Below are positions 1 to 10,865 of a stretch of DNA of 64,000 nt, piece after piece. This stretch comes from Hydrangea macrophylla (taxonomy: Eukaryota; Streptophyta; Magnoliopsida; Cornales; Hydrangeaceae): assembly GCA_033977485.1 (NCBI GenBank), contig CM066994.1:46401155-46465154 (forward strand), given 5' to 3'. Below the pieces are notes generated by a model, which saw nothing but the letters and a program-made list of their open reading frames with translations, was not told where the DNA came from and searched no databases. The first letter of the stretch is position 1. Each line of letters starts with the position of its first letter. The position numbers were made by a program, and so were the translations under genes.

Positions 1-302
1 TCCAAACATGAATCTATCATCCTTGTTGCAATATTAGTGACCTCTGAAGGTTATTGAAGCTCTGATTGTTGATATCTTAAAGTTCTTCTCAAGTATCAGG
101 AGTTTTAGCTCAAGAGCTCATCATCTTCATCCTCATTCTCAACATTTGTATCATCAATTAGTTTTGATAATCTTTGTGAGTATTACAACTCACATACTCT
201 ATGTTTATATACATTTATAATCTATAAATTTGGTTGCCTGTGATTATTGGAACTTGATCTAGCTCATGAACATCACTATCCTCTATTCTTTTTTAAGTTT
301 AC
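1..302. other. AT-rich sequence, possibly LTR-derived
   Basis: No gene is visible. A stretch near 172-205 (GTGAGTATT followed by ACTCACATACTC) resembles the motif just downstream of the putative transcription start in the chromovirus LTRs at about 3655 and 20590. An old LTR fragment in plus orientation is therefore possible, but the match is short. Confidence 0.25.
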
Positions 303-470
303 TTAATAGATGCCGAAAAATACCGCTTATTGAATTCTTTAATGAACTTTTTCCATGTCTCGAGCGGTCCTTGAGCAATCTGATTAGTCCACCAATTCTG
401 AGCTTCCCCTTTGAGGGTATCAGTGGCACACATAATCTTTTCACCGTCGGTGTAGTCCACGACTCACTGT
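303..470 (-). pseudogene. Ty3/gypsy gag relic (Retrotrans_gag domain)
   Basis: Read on the minus strand, this short piece encodes the core of a plant gypsy gag domain, including the signature TLKGEAQNWWTNQI followed by ETWKKFIKEFNKRYF and then a stop at 303-305. Gag is the structural protein that packages retrotransposon RNA. Only about 55 codons remain. There is no start codon and no zinc knuckle, so this is a dead fragment. It abuts an LTR fragment on the right that does not obviously belong to it. The gag identity rests on the conserved W-W and E-x-W spacing typical of the family. Confidence 0.6.
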
Positions 471-479
471 AGTCCGCGA

Positions 480-1637
480 CAACTCCGTTAGTCCGTACGA
501 CTAGCCAAGACCCATATTCAGGCATGCGATCTCATGGACAAATTGGTACCTAATCTCACTTCGATGGCAAGTACAAGTTCCTCTACGACCCATATATACA
601 ACTCAACATGCTCACATAATCATTACACCGTGCAATTTCACACACTATTCATCAGTTAACATAATTACTCTAACAAATTACTCAAACATGTGAATTAAGC
701 TAATTAGAGATGCTTTTCATCACAAAGATCATCTCAATCATCCGATTATCCAAATTCTGTAATTATTGTCACTCACCTCTATCGCAGAATTAAGACCCTA
801 GTAATGCCCAAGTATAATTCCTATACAAAATATAGAAGTTATGAGCTAAGTCCCCGAATTGGGTCGCAGAAAAACTATCTCAGAATTCAATAAGACTAGT
901 ACTTATGCATTAGACTCACCTCCAAGAGTCCAAATATGTGGCCTGTTTTGAAATTGAACGTCAAACGGTGCGTCAATAGGCATTGTGAACGTCGGCGTAA
1001 TTTCGTTGAGATTTTCGTATGAAATATCTTCTGTAAATCTCCTAACTTATGAAATGAAGATGATGACTCCTAATGAGTCATGAGACACATGTCTCACAAC
1101 ATGCAACTCACCAATTTTGTGATTCTATGGTTACCTCCCCATGTTTTATCAGTTTTACGTTTATACCCCTGCTAGTTATAAACCTTATTAAAACTATTCC
1201 AAACTTAAATGGGTGTTTGTCTATATCGCATATTCGTCCCATAAGAGGTCCCACATAATATTATGAAGTTTCTAATTAACCTACTAATTATGCAACGTGT
1301 CCAATTCGCTCTCACAAAAGTACCCCTAATGGACCTCAGAGGTGGTCTCCAACAATTAACATGTTAATAAGCAACACAATATAATATCAAATACACCTTA
1401 ATAAACATTTAAGCATATAAGAATTATTTCCCCCTTATTTGTCCCATCACACGGGGACCTACCATAACTGTCCCAAACTGGGACTGCCACTTGGCCTATC
1501 TCTGGGTTTCAAACTGGACACCCCTATTCAACATAGTGAGTAAATACCCACTCATCACATATAATCATGTCATCAATATAATGTTAATGATGCATTCTAA
1601 TTGCAATTAAATACTGCTCGTAGGAGCGGGTGTTACA
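480..1637 (-). repeat. Truncated gypsy LTR, minus orientation
   Basis: This stretch is collinear with about 61750-62923, which is part of a complete 2.4-kb LTR. Shared landmarks include GGGTCGCAGAAAAACT, ACTCACCTCCAAGAGTC and the terminal GTGTTACA at 1631-1637. On the minus strand the terminus reads TGTAACACCC, a usual LTR start. The sequence just outside (1638-1660) reads GGGACGAAAA on the minus strand, as in the pre-LTR tract of chromoviruses, so this was a 3' LTR. The other end is truncated near 430-480, next to the gag relic. The left boundary is approximate. Confidence 0.6.
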
Positions 1638-2134
1638 TTTTCGTCCCAAAAAAAAGGCTCCGGTCGTAGTGTACAAAATCTTTCCAAAAGTTAATCTCCA
1701 ATTTGATGAGTTGGCATTCCATTGCCATGGTTGTTTCCATTGTTCACATTATTGTTGCCAATCCACTCAAGTCTTCATACAAAGTCCTCAACACATACTA
1801 GCCAGGTCTGTAATTGGAGGTGCATCCTCGATTTGCTCAACGGGATGGTTTTTAGTTAGTCTCCCTACCACTAGTGTGTCGCGAGTGGGTACCAATAAGT
1901 CAGGCAATAGAATCTATGTAAGTCTATATAAGTCTAAGGCAAGAACTCATAAAGAAATTTAATATATTCACATTAGCATAGCATCAAAGGATTACGGCCC
2001 TCGTCTATGTGACAAGATGTCTTAACTTACGCATCTAAGCTAACCGACTTAATGTCGATATTAACCTAGATTTTGGGTTCTAATGTACAACACAATCAGT
2101 TTTTGCCTAAACCTGGCTCAGATACCAAAAATCC
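1638..2134 (-). mobile_element. Internal remnant of a gypsy element with PPT-like and PBS ends
   Basis: About 500 bp separate an LTR start (1637, minus) from an LTR end (2135, minus). The left edge holds a PPT-like minus-strand tract and the right edge a PBS. If both belonged to one element, its internal region has been reduced to non-coding leader. Because the two LTRs look unlike each other, a junction of two elements is equally possible. The weak reading frame at 1630-1962 has no recognisable domain. Confidence 0.45.
2111..2127 (-). promoter_or_regulatory. Primer binding site (initiator tRNA-Met type)
   Basis: The minus strand reads TGGTATCTGAGCCAGGT, beginning 7 bases after the LTR end at 2135. 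It differs by one base from the usual plant chromovirus PBS TGGTATCAGAGC. It fixes the orientation of the LTR at 2135 as minus and identifies it as a 5' LTR. Confidence 0.7.
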
Positions 2135-2767
2135 TGTGACGCCCCAATATAGCAAAAAAAGGGCAAATTTGGAATTTCCTTTTTGGATTCGTAGGCCATG
2201 ACAAGTAATAGAAACCAATTGTCCACAGTATATCTAACAGTAGTTCTAAACAGTTCAAGCAAGCAGAAGCTAAAAGATAACTTAACCTATATTATACAAA
2301 CCCTAATTAACTATTACAATAAGCACTCGATAATCAAGAGTCAAGGCAGTAGCTGTCGCTTACAAAATACAATATGAAATACATTGTTCCCAAATCCTTA
2401 TTATTACAATATAGAAATATAGTTAGAGGTGACGTCTTCTCCAATACTCTTCGACCTCTAACTGGCATAGTCATAGACATCATAGTATCCTTTACTTATA
2501 AATTCTGGACATGGGATTTTCCAGAGCAAAAAATGCTGTCAGCTTTGAAATAAAGCCTAGTAAGCATGCTAATGTTGTCAGCTTTGAAATAAAGCCTAGT
2601 AAGCATGCTAACCAAACATTCATCTCACGTTAAAGTTCAGCATCTTAGGGTGCAGTTAATCTCTTATCAAAGACGTCACTCATACGTACATAGTAGAGTT
2701 CTTTATCAACAGTCATCAATTAACAAGAATCAGCGATGTATGAATTATGCAAAAATCGTACACTTCC
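2135..2767 (-). repeat. Chromovirus-type 5' LTR, minus orientation (part 1)
   Basis: The LTR 3' terminus appears on the plus strand as TGTGACGCCCC. It is followed by sequence similar to the ends of two other LTRs here (26232 onward, and the reverse complement of about 14030-14090), including AATTTCCTTT. The LTR is interrupted at 2767 by the chromovirus insertion, whose duplicated target CTTCC lies at 2763-2767 and 22575-22579. It resumes at 22575. Confidence 0.65.
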
Positions 2768-3716
2768 TGTAACAACCTGCATTTCATTTAATTTTAGTTT
2801 GCATTTGTCGTATATAAATTTGCTTTGTATTCCCATATTTAATCTGTATTGCTGATTTCATTTTAATTTATAATCTTCATGTTTTAGAACCTTGTTACTT
2901 GTATTAATTCATATCAAAATTCTTTTGGGGTCAAACTGTGATTTTATAAAATTTAGCAATACATGTGTTGGATTTTAAAACTGTATTTCAAAACGGTGGA
3001 AATACTCGCTTTTGACTCAATCAGTATTTTTATAAAACCAGAAAATTAATTCCTACGTTAAAATGAATTTTCTGTATTTTTGTGGTGAACACCGCGCCCC
3101 GAAAATACCAGTTTCTGTTCAAAACTATCTGCACCGCGATGAACTTCCATAGATTTTGGAAGTGACGTAAAGTATAATTGGACATTTGTTTTATTCCATT
3201 TATGGAAACTAATCATTAGTTAGATCCTTGTTTGGCTATGCTTATATTGCATGTGTATGGTTGTACCTATAAGCTATTTTTCCCAAACAAATGGTCTTGA
3301 CCCCTACTGCTCTAATTTACCCCTTCACAATCTGAGAGTGTATATACGTATGTATATATGTGTTGTGCATAATTGTATGTGAGTAATTAGCTAATTTAAA
3401 TCATTTTGTTGAGTATAATTCACAGAACTTGGCCCCCAAGTTCTATACTTGCTATATTTATATATACCCCTCATACACACTAAAATCTGGAGAATGATTT
3501 AAACAAATAGAGAGAATTTCAGAGAGAGTTTGAGAAGTTCATACAGATTTTTGAGAAAGGAAGCTTTAATCCTCCATAGCCAAAGCTTGAATTGGAGATT
3601 CTTAATTCTTGTTCTTGTATTCCTTTCTAACAATCTCTACACTCTTAATCACAGTGAGTATTTTAAACTCACTCCATATGTAATTTGTGCTCAATTACTG
3701 TTTGTATGTATGTATA
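2768..3716 (+). repeat. Chromovirus 5' LTR, first part
   Basis: Collinear with 19702-20650 of the 3' LTR. It holds the U3 region and, near 3500-3660, the likely transcribed start, ending in the GTGAGTATTTTAAACTCAC palindromic stretch. It is cut at 3716 by an element that duplicated GTATA (3712-3716 and 12170-12174). Confidence 0.9.
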
Positions 3717-5044
3717 TGATGTTGTCAGAATCAAGATATAAAAAGTATACTTTACTTTTCTAAAGATTTGTAGCAGTGAAAGTAAAGGTCGAACCCACAG
3801 AGATTGAATACTACGGACTTTAATTTTAAAACCTAAATCTAATTAATTATGAAAATGAGATTTTGATTTGAATTTTAATTAACTAATGAAACTAATGAAA
3901 TTAAATCTAAATTATAAAAGTGATTTAAAAGTGTTTTTATAAATATGTTTAAAGGAACCTAGGATTGCAAATCCACCACTAGCTTCATAATAGGAATATT
4001 TATGCATTCAATTAGATTATTAAGTTGGATGATAATGGGGAATTGTAGCTACAAGCCCAATTCCTCCGTCAAGAAAATAACCATGGTTCAAGCACCAACA
4101 TAATCCATCTTCGATTAGCACAAATTATCCCACACTAAACTAGGGTTGTGATATAATCCGTCTAATCTAGGCATGGACTATTCGGATACTTGATAGCACA
4201 ATTCAATAAAGCACCATTATATGTAAACAATCTATACAAGCACAGCAAATATAGATCATTGAGCACATCACAGTCAAAATAGATCTAAGATAAGGATAAA
4301 CTTTGAAAGTAACGATTTAATCAATAGAAGTACGATTTATTTATAAAAATCCTCTAAACATGTAATCATCATCCATACATAATAAATCTAAAAGAAAAAC
4401 ATAAATAAAACCCTATTACTTGGTTAGGGCTTCATTGAAACCCTAGATCTAAGGTCTAGCTGTCCATGGCAGTGGTAGATGGCAAGTAGTTGATGGAGGA
4501 GGCCATGGAAATCCTTGGTCTTCTTCTTCTTCTCCTTGCTTCCCTCCCTTCAATGGCTGAAAGTGTGTATATATGGTTGTATGTAGGATGTGTCTCTTAA
4601 TGACCAACGCTTAATTTGAAGTAAAATAGGGTATATATAGATTTACAACAAGTTTTGGAAGCTTTCCTAACCCGAAACGCACTAAAACTGCTATATTTTA
4701 CAGTCTGGACGCAATTAGGCAGTTTCGTTCGCGTAGGAATCATCAGTATACTGAAATACGCAAGTTCCATTTTTACACATGTCGCGCGCGTGGGCCGCGC
4801 GAGCACGATGTTGGGGCCTCGCGCGAGCGATATCTGGGTTTTCGCGCGAGCGGGTCACGCGCGCGATGTTGATTTTTCATCTTCTTTTTGCTTGCTTTTT
4901 CACCCTATTTAGCCTGGTTTACTTGATTTCTTCCAAAACCTGTCAGAAAATAGAAAACGAAGTAAAAATATTCAAAAATAGGATAAAAAGGTACTAATAA
5001 ACGCACGTTAAGGCATATAATTAGGATTTGTTCTCTTCCGATCA
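3717..5044 (-). repeat. Athila-like copy A, 3' LTR
   Basis: Pairs with 10866-12169. It contains a CpG-rich stretch at 4778-4868 with several CGCGCGAGCG-like motifs in an otherwise AT-rich LTR. The segment 4430-4470 (GGGCTTCATTGAAACCC and neighbours) is absent from the partner LTR. The part nearest 3717 is homologous to the LTR ends of copy B. Confidence 0.9.
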
Positions 5045-5062
5045 CACCCCCAAACCTACATT
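5045..5062 (-). promoter_or_regulatory. Polypurine tract of copy A
   Basis: On the minus strand the tract reads TGTAGGTTTGGGGGTG immediately before the 3' LTR start TGATC. Copy B has the same tract at 41849-41864. The purine-rich G-run is where plus-strand DNA synthesis would be primed. Confidence 0.8.
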
Positions 5063-7239
5063 TTGCTAGTCCTCGAGCAAAACTAAAATAAGAACTACTA
5101 AAAAAATAAAAACCTACTCCATTTTCGCATGGATCACGATTGCATTTAGTGTATGCAACAAGCCTTTTAAACCTCTAGGTGTCCCTAGTCGGACGAGTAA
5201 AGTCTCGTGAGGGTTCTCGTCAACAAGTCACCCACAACCGTTTTTATTAACTTATAAATTTAAAAAGTTTTATTCAAACGAAAAACAAAACAATCAATAC
5301 TCCTTATCATAGAACGATGATTTGAAATAGAATAACGAACATAAAGAAACAAAATGAAACATCCACCTAAATCATGAAAAATAATCCTAAGCACATACAT
5401 CGTATAAATCAATAGAGTTCCTCATACAATTGCACGTGTGTGATATGGTAGTCAAATAAACACGCGCATGTCATGAACTTGGAATATAACTCGGATAACC
5501 ATTTAACTATGTCTCGACTACGAATCTCACAATGTTAATTACACTCTCAAATGAAACACTCAGAAACAGGTGTAATTTTTCTAATATATGTGAGTAAAGG
5601 AAATATGTTTTCAAAACGAGAAATGCTCACATATGACTCAAAAATGACGCATGACACGAAAGAACAGTAGTCTCATGGATAGGATGCTAACAATCAAGAA
5701 AAATTAATCATTACCATATTTTAATCCCCCTCCCATCGTTTTCATATCCGAACCATGTTTCCTAGGATCAAATAGGACTTTTCAAAGGTTGTAATGTGGC
5801 TCAGGCAATGAAAAAGATAGAAAGGATTCATTAGGTAGTTTTAGAATGGCATTGTAAGGCATGTTCGATTTCTTTCATTCTCTCTTCCACCAACTTTCAT
5901 CTTTTCATTCTCTTCTTTTTTTCTTTTTTTTTTTCAACCATATTCTTTTTTCTTCATTGCTTTTTTTTTTTTTTTTCTTTCTCTATTCTTTTCCTTCTTG
6001 TTGCTTTTGAAACGAATATTCAATGAATACCAAGGTAACTCCCCCAAACACCATCTTATCTTCTTCTTCTTCTCAATCAACACATCGCCTTAATACCACT
6101 AAAAGTTGACGAATCTCTCAGTGGTAAACTCCAAGTTGGTCAAGTTGGAGCAAAAACAGGATAATGGTAATTAAAGAAAAAGAGCATTTTAACAGTTTAA
6201 AGGGTGAACTAAGGAAGTTTATCATTTATCGGTGAGTAGCAAACAAAGAAGGCCTAAAATCATGTCCTATGGTTATATGGTTCTTCAACATTTACGACGG
6301 AAGATTATTTAGCATGGTAACAAATATTTTAACTTGACTATCAACCAAAACAAGAATACTGAGACTAAACATCGAGTTTATGCGATATTTCAATGAACTT
6401 CAACAAACACAAAATGTATTTATAACTCTCTAAAAAGAAAAGATAGGCTCAAAAGCTCACCGGGTCTAGTCTCCACCATGTGTTATCTAGAAATCCAAAT
6501 CATATTATAGTTCAAATCAAACATGTATTCAATCAACTACGTGCAGTGCATAGGTTTGTGTGCAAAACTATGATATAAAACTACAATTCAAACGATACAT
6601 AACTTAAAACATTACATCATGACTTCAGCAAATATGTAATCACATTTTCTCATTGTTTATCATTCTATAACAATCATAGTACTATAACAAGAAGTATCAA
6701 ATTTATATTACAAAAATGTCGGTAATCATCGTTTATTTAAGCACAAGTATCGAAAAATTTTGAAAAATTTTGAAAAATTGCAGGCGTATAAGAATAATGT
6801 CCATGCGTGTGCATACCCCCAAACCTTAACCTTTCATTGTCCCCAATGAAACAATAAAACAAAATAAAGGAGAGTAGGTAAGAAAGGAACGATAATACCT
6901 CGATCTCGGCAATCACAAACAGGTGAACACAAAGGAATATGTCAATAAAGTTCAATGTTACCTGTTACTTCTTGATAAAAGAAAATTAAACAAAAGAATA
7001 GCTAATAGAAATATCTAATACAGAAAACTAAACTACTCTAAACTAAACAAAATCAACAATAAGACTTAACAAAACTACGAAAATCAACAATAAAATCAAT
7101 TATAAAAGAAAACAATCAAAGACTCGATCAAAAGTACCTAAGAAAAAAAAAACAGAAAAGTAAAAACTACTAGAACAGGTGTGGGGGAAGGATATAGAAA
7201 ACAAAAGAAAAAAAATCAGGAAAATGGGGAAATCGCACA

Positions 7240-7410
7240 AGCGGCCGTCTCGCGCGCGAATCAAATTTTTTTTTTTTTTTTATGATCCCTTGCGCGAGCG
7301 AGGTGCCTCGCGCCCACGACCTGAGGCGCGACAAGAACCTGAGAGGTCGTACAAAAAGAAAATGAAAATCTCACTGAGGCACAATCTCGCGCGAGCGGGC
7401 CGCGCGAGCG
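7240..7410. repeat. CpG-rich motif block inside copy A
   Basis: Several copies of CGCGCGAGCG-like words (for example CTCGCGCGAGCGGGCCGCG near 7386) surround a poly-T run at 7266-7280. The equivalent place in copy B is 32046-32190. Similar blocks occur in the LTRs of this family and of the chromovirus. Confidence 0.7.
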
Positions 7411-7633
7411 AGAATGGTATTTTCTCTCGGTTCGCTTATTTTATGTATATAAATTAAAAATAATTTTACTCCAACCCCCAAACCTGTCCAGAAAACTCAA
7501 AAACTGACAAAAATGACCCAAAAACACAAAAAAAAAAAAAAAAAAAGAAGAGAAACAGACGAATAAAAGCTTGGGTTGCCTCCCAAGAAGCGCTAACTTT
7601 TACGTCTTTAGCTAGACCATTCTAGCTCAAGAC

Positions 7634-8416
7634 TCAAGGAGGCCGTAAATCGGAGTTTGTACCCTTCAGGGCATTTGGGAGATGTCGGTGGAAAGCAAAA
7701 ACCATATCGCTATGAATTAATCCAATTGACGGTTCATCCTGATTATGTTCCAAACGATTCTTCACCTTTCGAGTACATTCATCATTTGGGTCTTGGTTGT
7801 CAGGATTCATCCGCTCACTATTCACCATATTATTTTCATTACTCATAGGTGTTACGTAGTTGGGTTCAACAGTCCATCTTACCTCACATTCCTCCACACA
7901 TAGGTAATCGTCGTCTTTAGGAGGTTGATCCATAGTATTAAATACGTTTAATTTTAAGTTCATGTTCCCAAATGACACCTTCATTACCCCCGTCCGACAG
8001 TTAACACGAGCGTTAGCGGTTGCTAAGAATGGACGGCCTAAGATGACAGGAGTGTGTTTCCTAGCATCTATCATGGGTTCGGTGTCAAGGACCATGAAGT
8101 CGACAGGATAATAGCATTTATCAACTTTAACTAAGATGTCCTCGACGATTCCTCTAGGTATTTTAATAGAACGATCCGCTAATTGTATGGTAGCGGCCGT
8201 AGGTTTAAGTTCACCTAGTCCTAGTTGTTTATAGACGTGGTAAGGTAAGAGGTTAACACTAGCTCCTAAGTCAAGGAGAGCCCTATGGATGACAGTGTCA
8301 CCTATGACACATGAAATAGTTGGAGTACCAGGACCCTTGTACTTTGGAGGTGAGTGTTGAAAAATAGAACTTACTTTTTCCGTGAGAAAGACCTTTTTCG
8401 GAGTATGACTACGCAA
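7634..8416 (-). CDS. Retropepsin-like aspartic protease region, Athila-like copy A
   Basis: A 260-codon open frame on the minus strand. It contains the retropepsin active-site region LLDLGASVNLLPYHVYKQLG and downstream strands ending in VILGRPFLATANARVNC, the usual layout of plant Athila-type proteases, which cut the gag polyprotein. The active site reads DLGAS, not D-T/S-G, which is common in this clade. The methionine at 8416 is probably not a native start; the frame should continue from gag, from which it is separated by a frameshift near 8470-8480. After the protease the frame runs on about 90 codons and stops with no RT. Copy B has the same gene at 31075-31835. Confidence 0.8.
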   Translation of the reverse strand: MRSHTPKKVFLTEKVSSIFQHSPPKYKGPGTPTISCVIGDTVIHRALLDLGASVNLLPYHVYKQLGLGELKPTAATIQLADRSIKIPRGIVEDILVKVDKCYYPVDFMVLDTEPMIDARKHTPVILGRPFLATANARVNCRTGVMKVSFGNMNLKLNVFNTMDQPPKDDDYLCVEECEVRWTVEPNYVTPMSNENNMVNSERMNPDNQDPNDECTRKVKNRLEHNQDEPSIGLIHSDMVFAFHRHLPNALKGTNSDLRPP

Positions 8417-8470
8417 TTTACGTTTTTGAGTGCATAAGTCTTTAAGACATTTAACGTAAGCGGGAATTTG

Positions 8471-10154
8471 TTAAATAGCATCGAGGAATGGAATATTGAT
8501 TTTAACCTGTTTAAATACCTCGAGTATATCTTCAACCTTTGACCCTTTCTTGGACAAATGTGACGGTCCCTCAACATTAGGTGGAAAAGGTAACTTTGGA
8601 ACATAGTTGGTTGGGACCGGTTCTTTTTCTTTTCTACTTTGATTCACGTCCTCACCTCTCTCTCTGTTTAAGTTAACGTTTTCATCCATCATGACCTCCT
8701 TCAGAATCTCAACAACTTCTTCCTCTCGAGTGGTCGTCCTGGTTGACACAGCGTTCACTTGTTCATTCATACCACCCACCTTGTATTGTCCCTTAGGGTT
8801 CGGAATAGGTTGACTTGGCAACTTACTCTCGGTTAAACGATTTAGCGTGTTAGCTATTTGTCCCACTTGGGACTCCAGTTTTGCAATGGATTGGGAGTGG
8901 GAATGTATTAACTGGATCACCGGACCAAAGCTTTCAATTGAGGCCAACACCTTCTCCTCAAATGCATTATTACGTGGAGGTGGAGGAGAAGGTTGTTGGT
9001 ATTGACATTGTTGAGGTCTATAAGCGTTAGGGAAAGTACTCATCTCATTATTACTGTCATTATTATTATTATTTTTCCATGAAAAATTTGGGTGACCTCT
9101 CCATGGCGCATCCGGATTATTTGTCATAGGATTATAGTTATTTCGTGAGAATTGTTGAATAGAATTAATGTGTTGCTCCACAAATTCCGGGTATTGACTC
9201 GCCGATGGACATGCAAGTATAGAATGTGAAGGATCAGAACATAATGCACAAATTTCATGAGCGGGTGAGGTAATCATTTGGTTCATTGTTAAAAGTCGGT
9301 CTAGTTTTTTAGATAGTTCTTTTATTTCAATTGACTGACTCGTCTCAACTTTCACCTCTCGCTTAGGTTGAAGGTACCCCTCAGGACGGACAGACACTGC
9401 TTGGTGCATCGAATTCTCGCTCAAAGTTTCAAAAAATTTCCAGGCCTCGTCGGCGCTTTTGTGTAGGAAGGTACCTGCACAAACGGCATCGACGGTATTA
9501 CGGACAGAGGGAATAAGTCCCTCGTAGAAAACCTGTACCAACTGCCACTTAGGAACCTGCACAAACGGCATCGACGGTATTACGGACAGAGGGAATAAGT
9601 CCCTCGTAGAAAACCTGTACCAACTACCACTTAGGAACCTGATGATGTGGACACGAGCGTAATAATTCTTTAAATTTTTCCCATGTGTCATAAAGTGTTT
9701 CCCCATCTTGCATCACAAAATTTGTTATCGATTTTCTTATTTGATTAGTTATTGTGATTGGGAAAAACTTTTATAAAAATGCGTTGTGTAAGGCTTCCCA
9801 TGATTTAATTGTGTTTGGCTCAAGTGACTGAAGCCAATACTTCGCTTTATCCTTTAAAGAGAATGGGAAGAGACGCAGTTTTAATTCATCATCAGTGAAA
9901 TTTTGGATTTTTAAAGTAGAGCATATATCTTGAAAATCCCCTAAGTGTTGGTATGGATCTTCACTTATACGGCCATGGAAAGATGGTAGTAGCGAGATGG
10001 TAAACGACTTTATCTCAAAGTGAGATGCCGTCACCTCCGGTAATTCGATACCAGCCTGTGGCGTGTAAGTCGTAGGAATAAAATAATCTTTAAGCGGAGG
10101 AGGTGGCGGTATATTAAGATTATTCAAATTATCTCCGTTATATCCGTCAGCCAT
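8471..10154 (-). pseudogene. gag of Athila-like copy A (frameshifted)
   Basis: Gag begins with MADGYNGDNLNN at 10154 and is open for 127 codons to 9771. This part carries the plant Athila gag core (SLLPSFHGRISEDPYQHLGD and LFPFSLKDKAKYWLQSLEP). It then breaks. The rest is open from 9706 to 8471 (411 codons) and includes a single zinc knuckle CALCSDPSHSILAC (C-x2-C-x4-H-x4-C) near residue 153 of that frame, followed by a low-complexity Asn- and Pro-rich stretch. An 82-bp tandem duplication (9473-9636), not a multiple of three, is one cause of the frame change. Gag would assemble the virus-like particle in the cytoplasm. The copy is inactive as written. Confidence 0.85.
9473..9636. repeat. 82-bp tandem duplication in gag
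   Basis: Two adjacent copies (9473-9554 and 9555-9636) begin ACCTGCACAAACGGCATCG and are nearly identical, differing at one base seen (CTGCC versus CTACC). Copy B has a single copy. Because 82 is not divisible by three, the duplication shifts the gag frame. Confidence 0.9.
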
Positions 10155-10840
10155 TTTAATCGGTTCGATTTTAAAATTTGAGTTCTCCTTAACCGTTTAA
10201 TGGTACTTTGAATTTCGGCCTCAAACAATGACGACGGAATCGGCGTTGATTCGTTGTCTTGCAACCTAGCTCTAGAAGCTTGGGTTGAAGACTTACTAAT
10301 TCTAAGGGTACGTTCAAGTTCAAGATTGAAAGATTTTAATTATGGTTTATTTGAACGTATACCTAACATAAACTAAAAGAAAAATAAACTAAAATAAAGA
10401 CTGACTAAAACAAAAACAAAAAATAATCCCGCAATTAAGACAACAAGCAAGCACACAGTACTACTATGATGCATGAATATTATCCTGTAATGCAATGACC
10501 GCGTCAAGCCCAGCGCCCCGGGTTTCCTAGCTAATGCAGTGCAATTCACCCTAAGCTAATGCAATTAGTGCGTCACAGCGCCCTGACTTACAGTGGTTTA
10601 AAGCGGGTTTCACAAGAAGCAATTTACTTGAATTTTATTTTTGTATTGATTTGCGTAAGCTCCTTTGATGTGATTAGCTAATCCACTCGAAAACGTTAGA
10701 ATTTTGACGACTTGATAAACTACAAAATAAAAGAAAAGTTAGTAACTTAAAACAAAAACGAAAAATAAAAAAAAAGAAAACCTAGACTAATATTTACGAA
10801 TTAACTAAACTAAGATTATAAAACTAAAGGTAGTAATGCA
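10155..10840 (-). other. Leader of copy A between PBS and gag
   Basis: About 690 bp of non-coding leader, collinear with 28721-29440 of copy B (for example the GGAAACCCGGGGC-type block near 10510-10530 and CACTACTATGATGCATGA near 10460). Packaging signals would be expected here by analogy with other retroelements, but none can be identified from sequence alone. Confidence 0.6.
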
Positions 10841-10859
10841 ATCCCCGGCAACGGCGCCA
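10841..10859 (-). promoter_or_regulatory. Primer binding site of copy A (tRNA-Asp type, as in Athila)
   Basis: The minus strand reads TGGCGCCGTTGCCGGGGAT, six bases after the 5' LTR end. This is the type reported for Athila-lineage elements, complementary to tRNA-Asp. The assignment of the tRNA is from memory of the family and was not checked here. Confidence 0.75.
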
Positions 10860-10865
10860 AAAATT

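Larger units (their letters stand above)
5045..7633 (-). other. Conserved non-coding 3' region of copy A (no pol)
   Basis: About 2.59 kb lie between the protease stop and the PPT. All frames are short and none shows RT, RNase H, integrase or envelope motifs. It is collinear with 31840-34220 plus 41679-41864 of copy B (about 2.57 kb). Shared landmarks are the sequence after the protease (minus strand, GGAGGCAACCCAAGC in copy B), a polypurine stretch (plus-strand polypyrimidine, 5881-6000), an internal PPT-like tract (6815-6845), and a CpG-rich block (7240-7410). The frame at 6737-6955 sits over the internal PPT-like tract and I do not regard it as a gene. Confidence 0.8.

Noticed and set aside
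4597..4997. Ala/Arg-rich frames over the CpG-rich LTR block (also 7179-7457 and 11709-12131)
   Set aside because: The reading (repeats of AR, RA, SR) comes from CGCGAGCG words and shifts between LTR copies; not a conserved protein.
6737..6955. Possible small membrane or envelope-like protein on the minus strand
   Set aside because: The frame lies over a PPT-like tract conserved at DNA level, and its start and reading are not kept in copy B.
5045..7633. Search for reverse transcriptase or integrase in copy A
   Set aside because: No YxDD, FG-type RT blocks, DDE or zinc-binding integrase motifs in any frame; the same is true for 31840-34225. Therefore pol is called absent.
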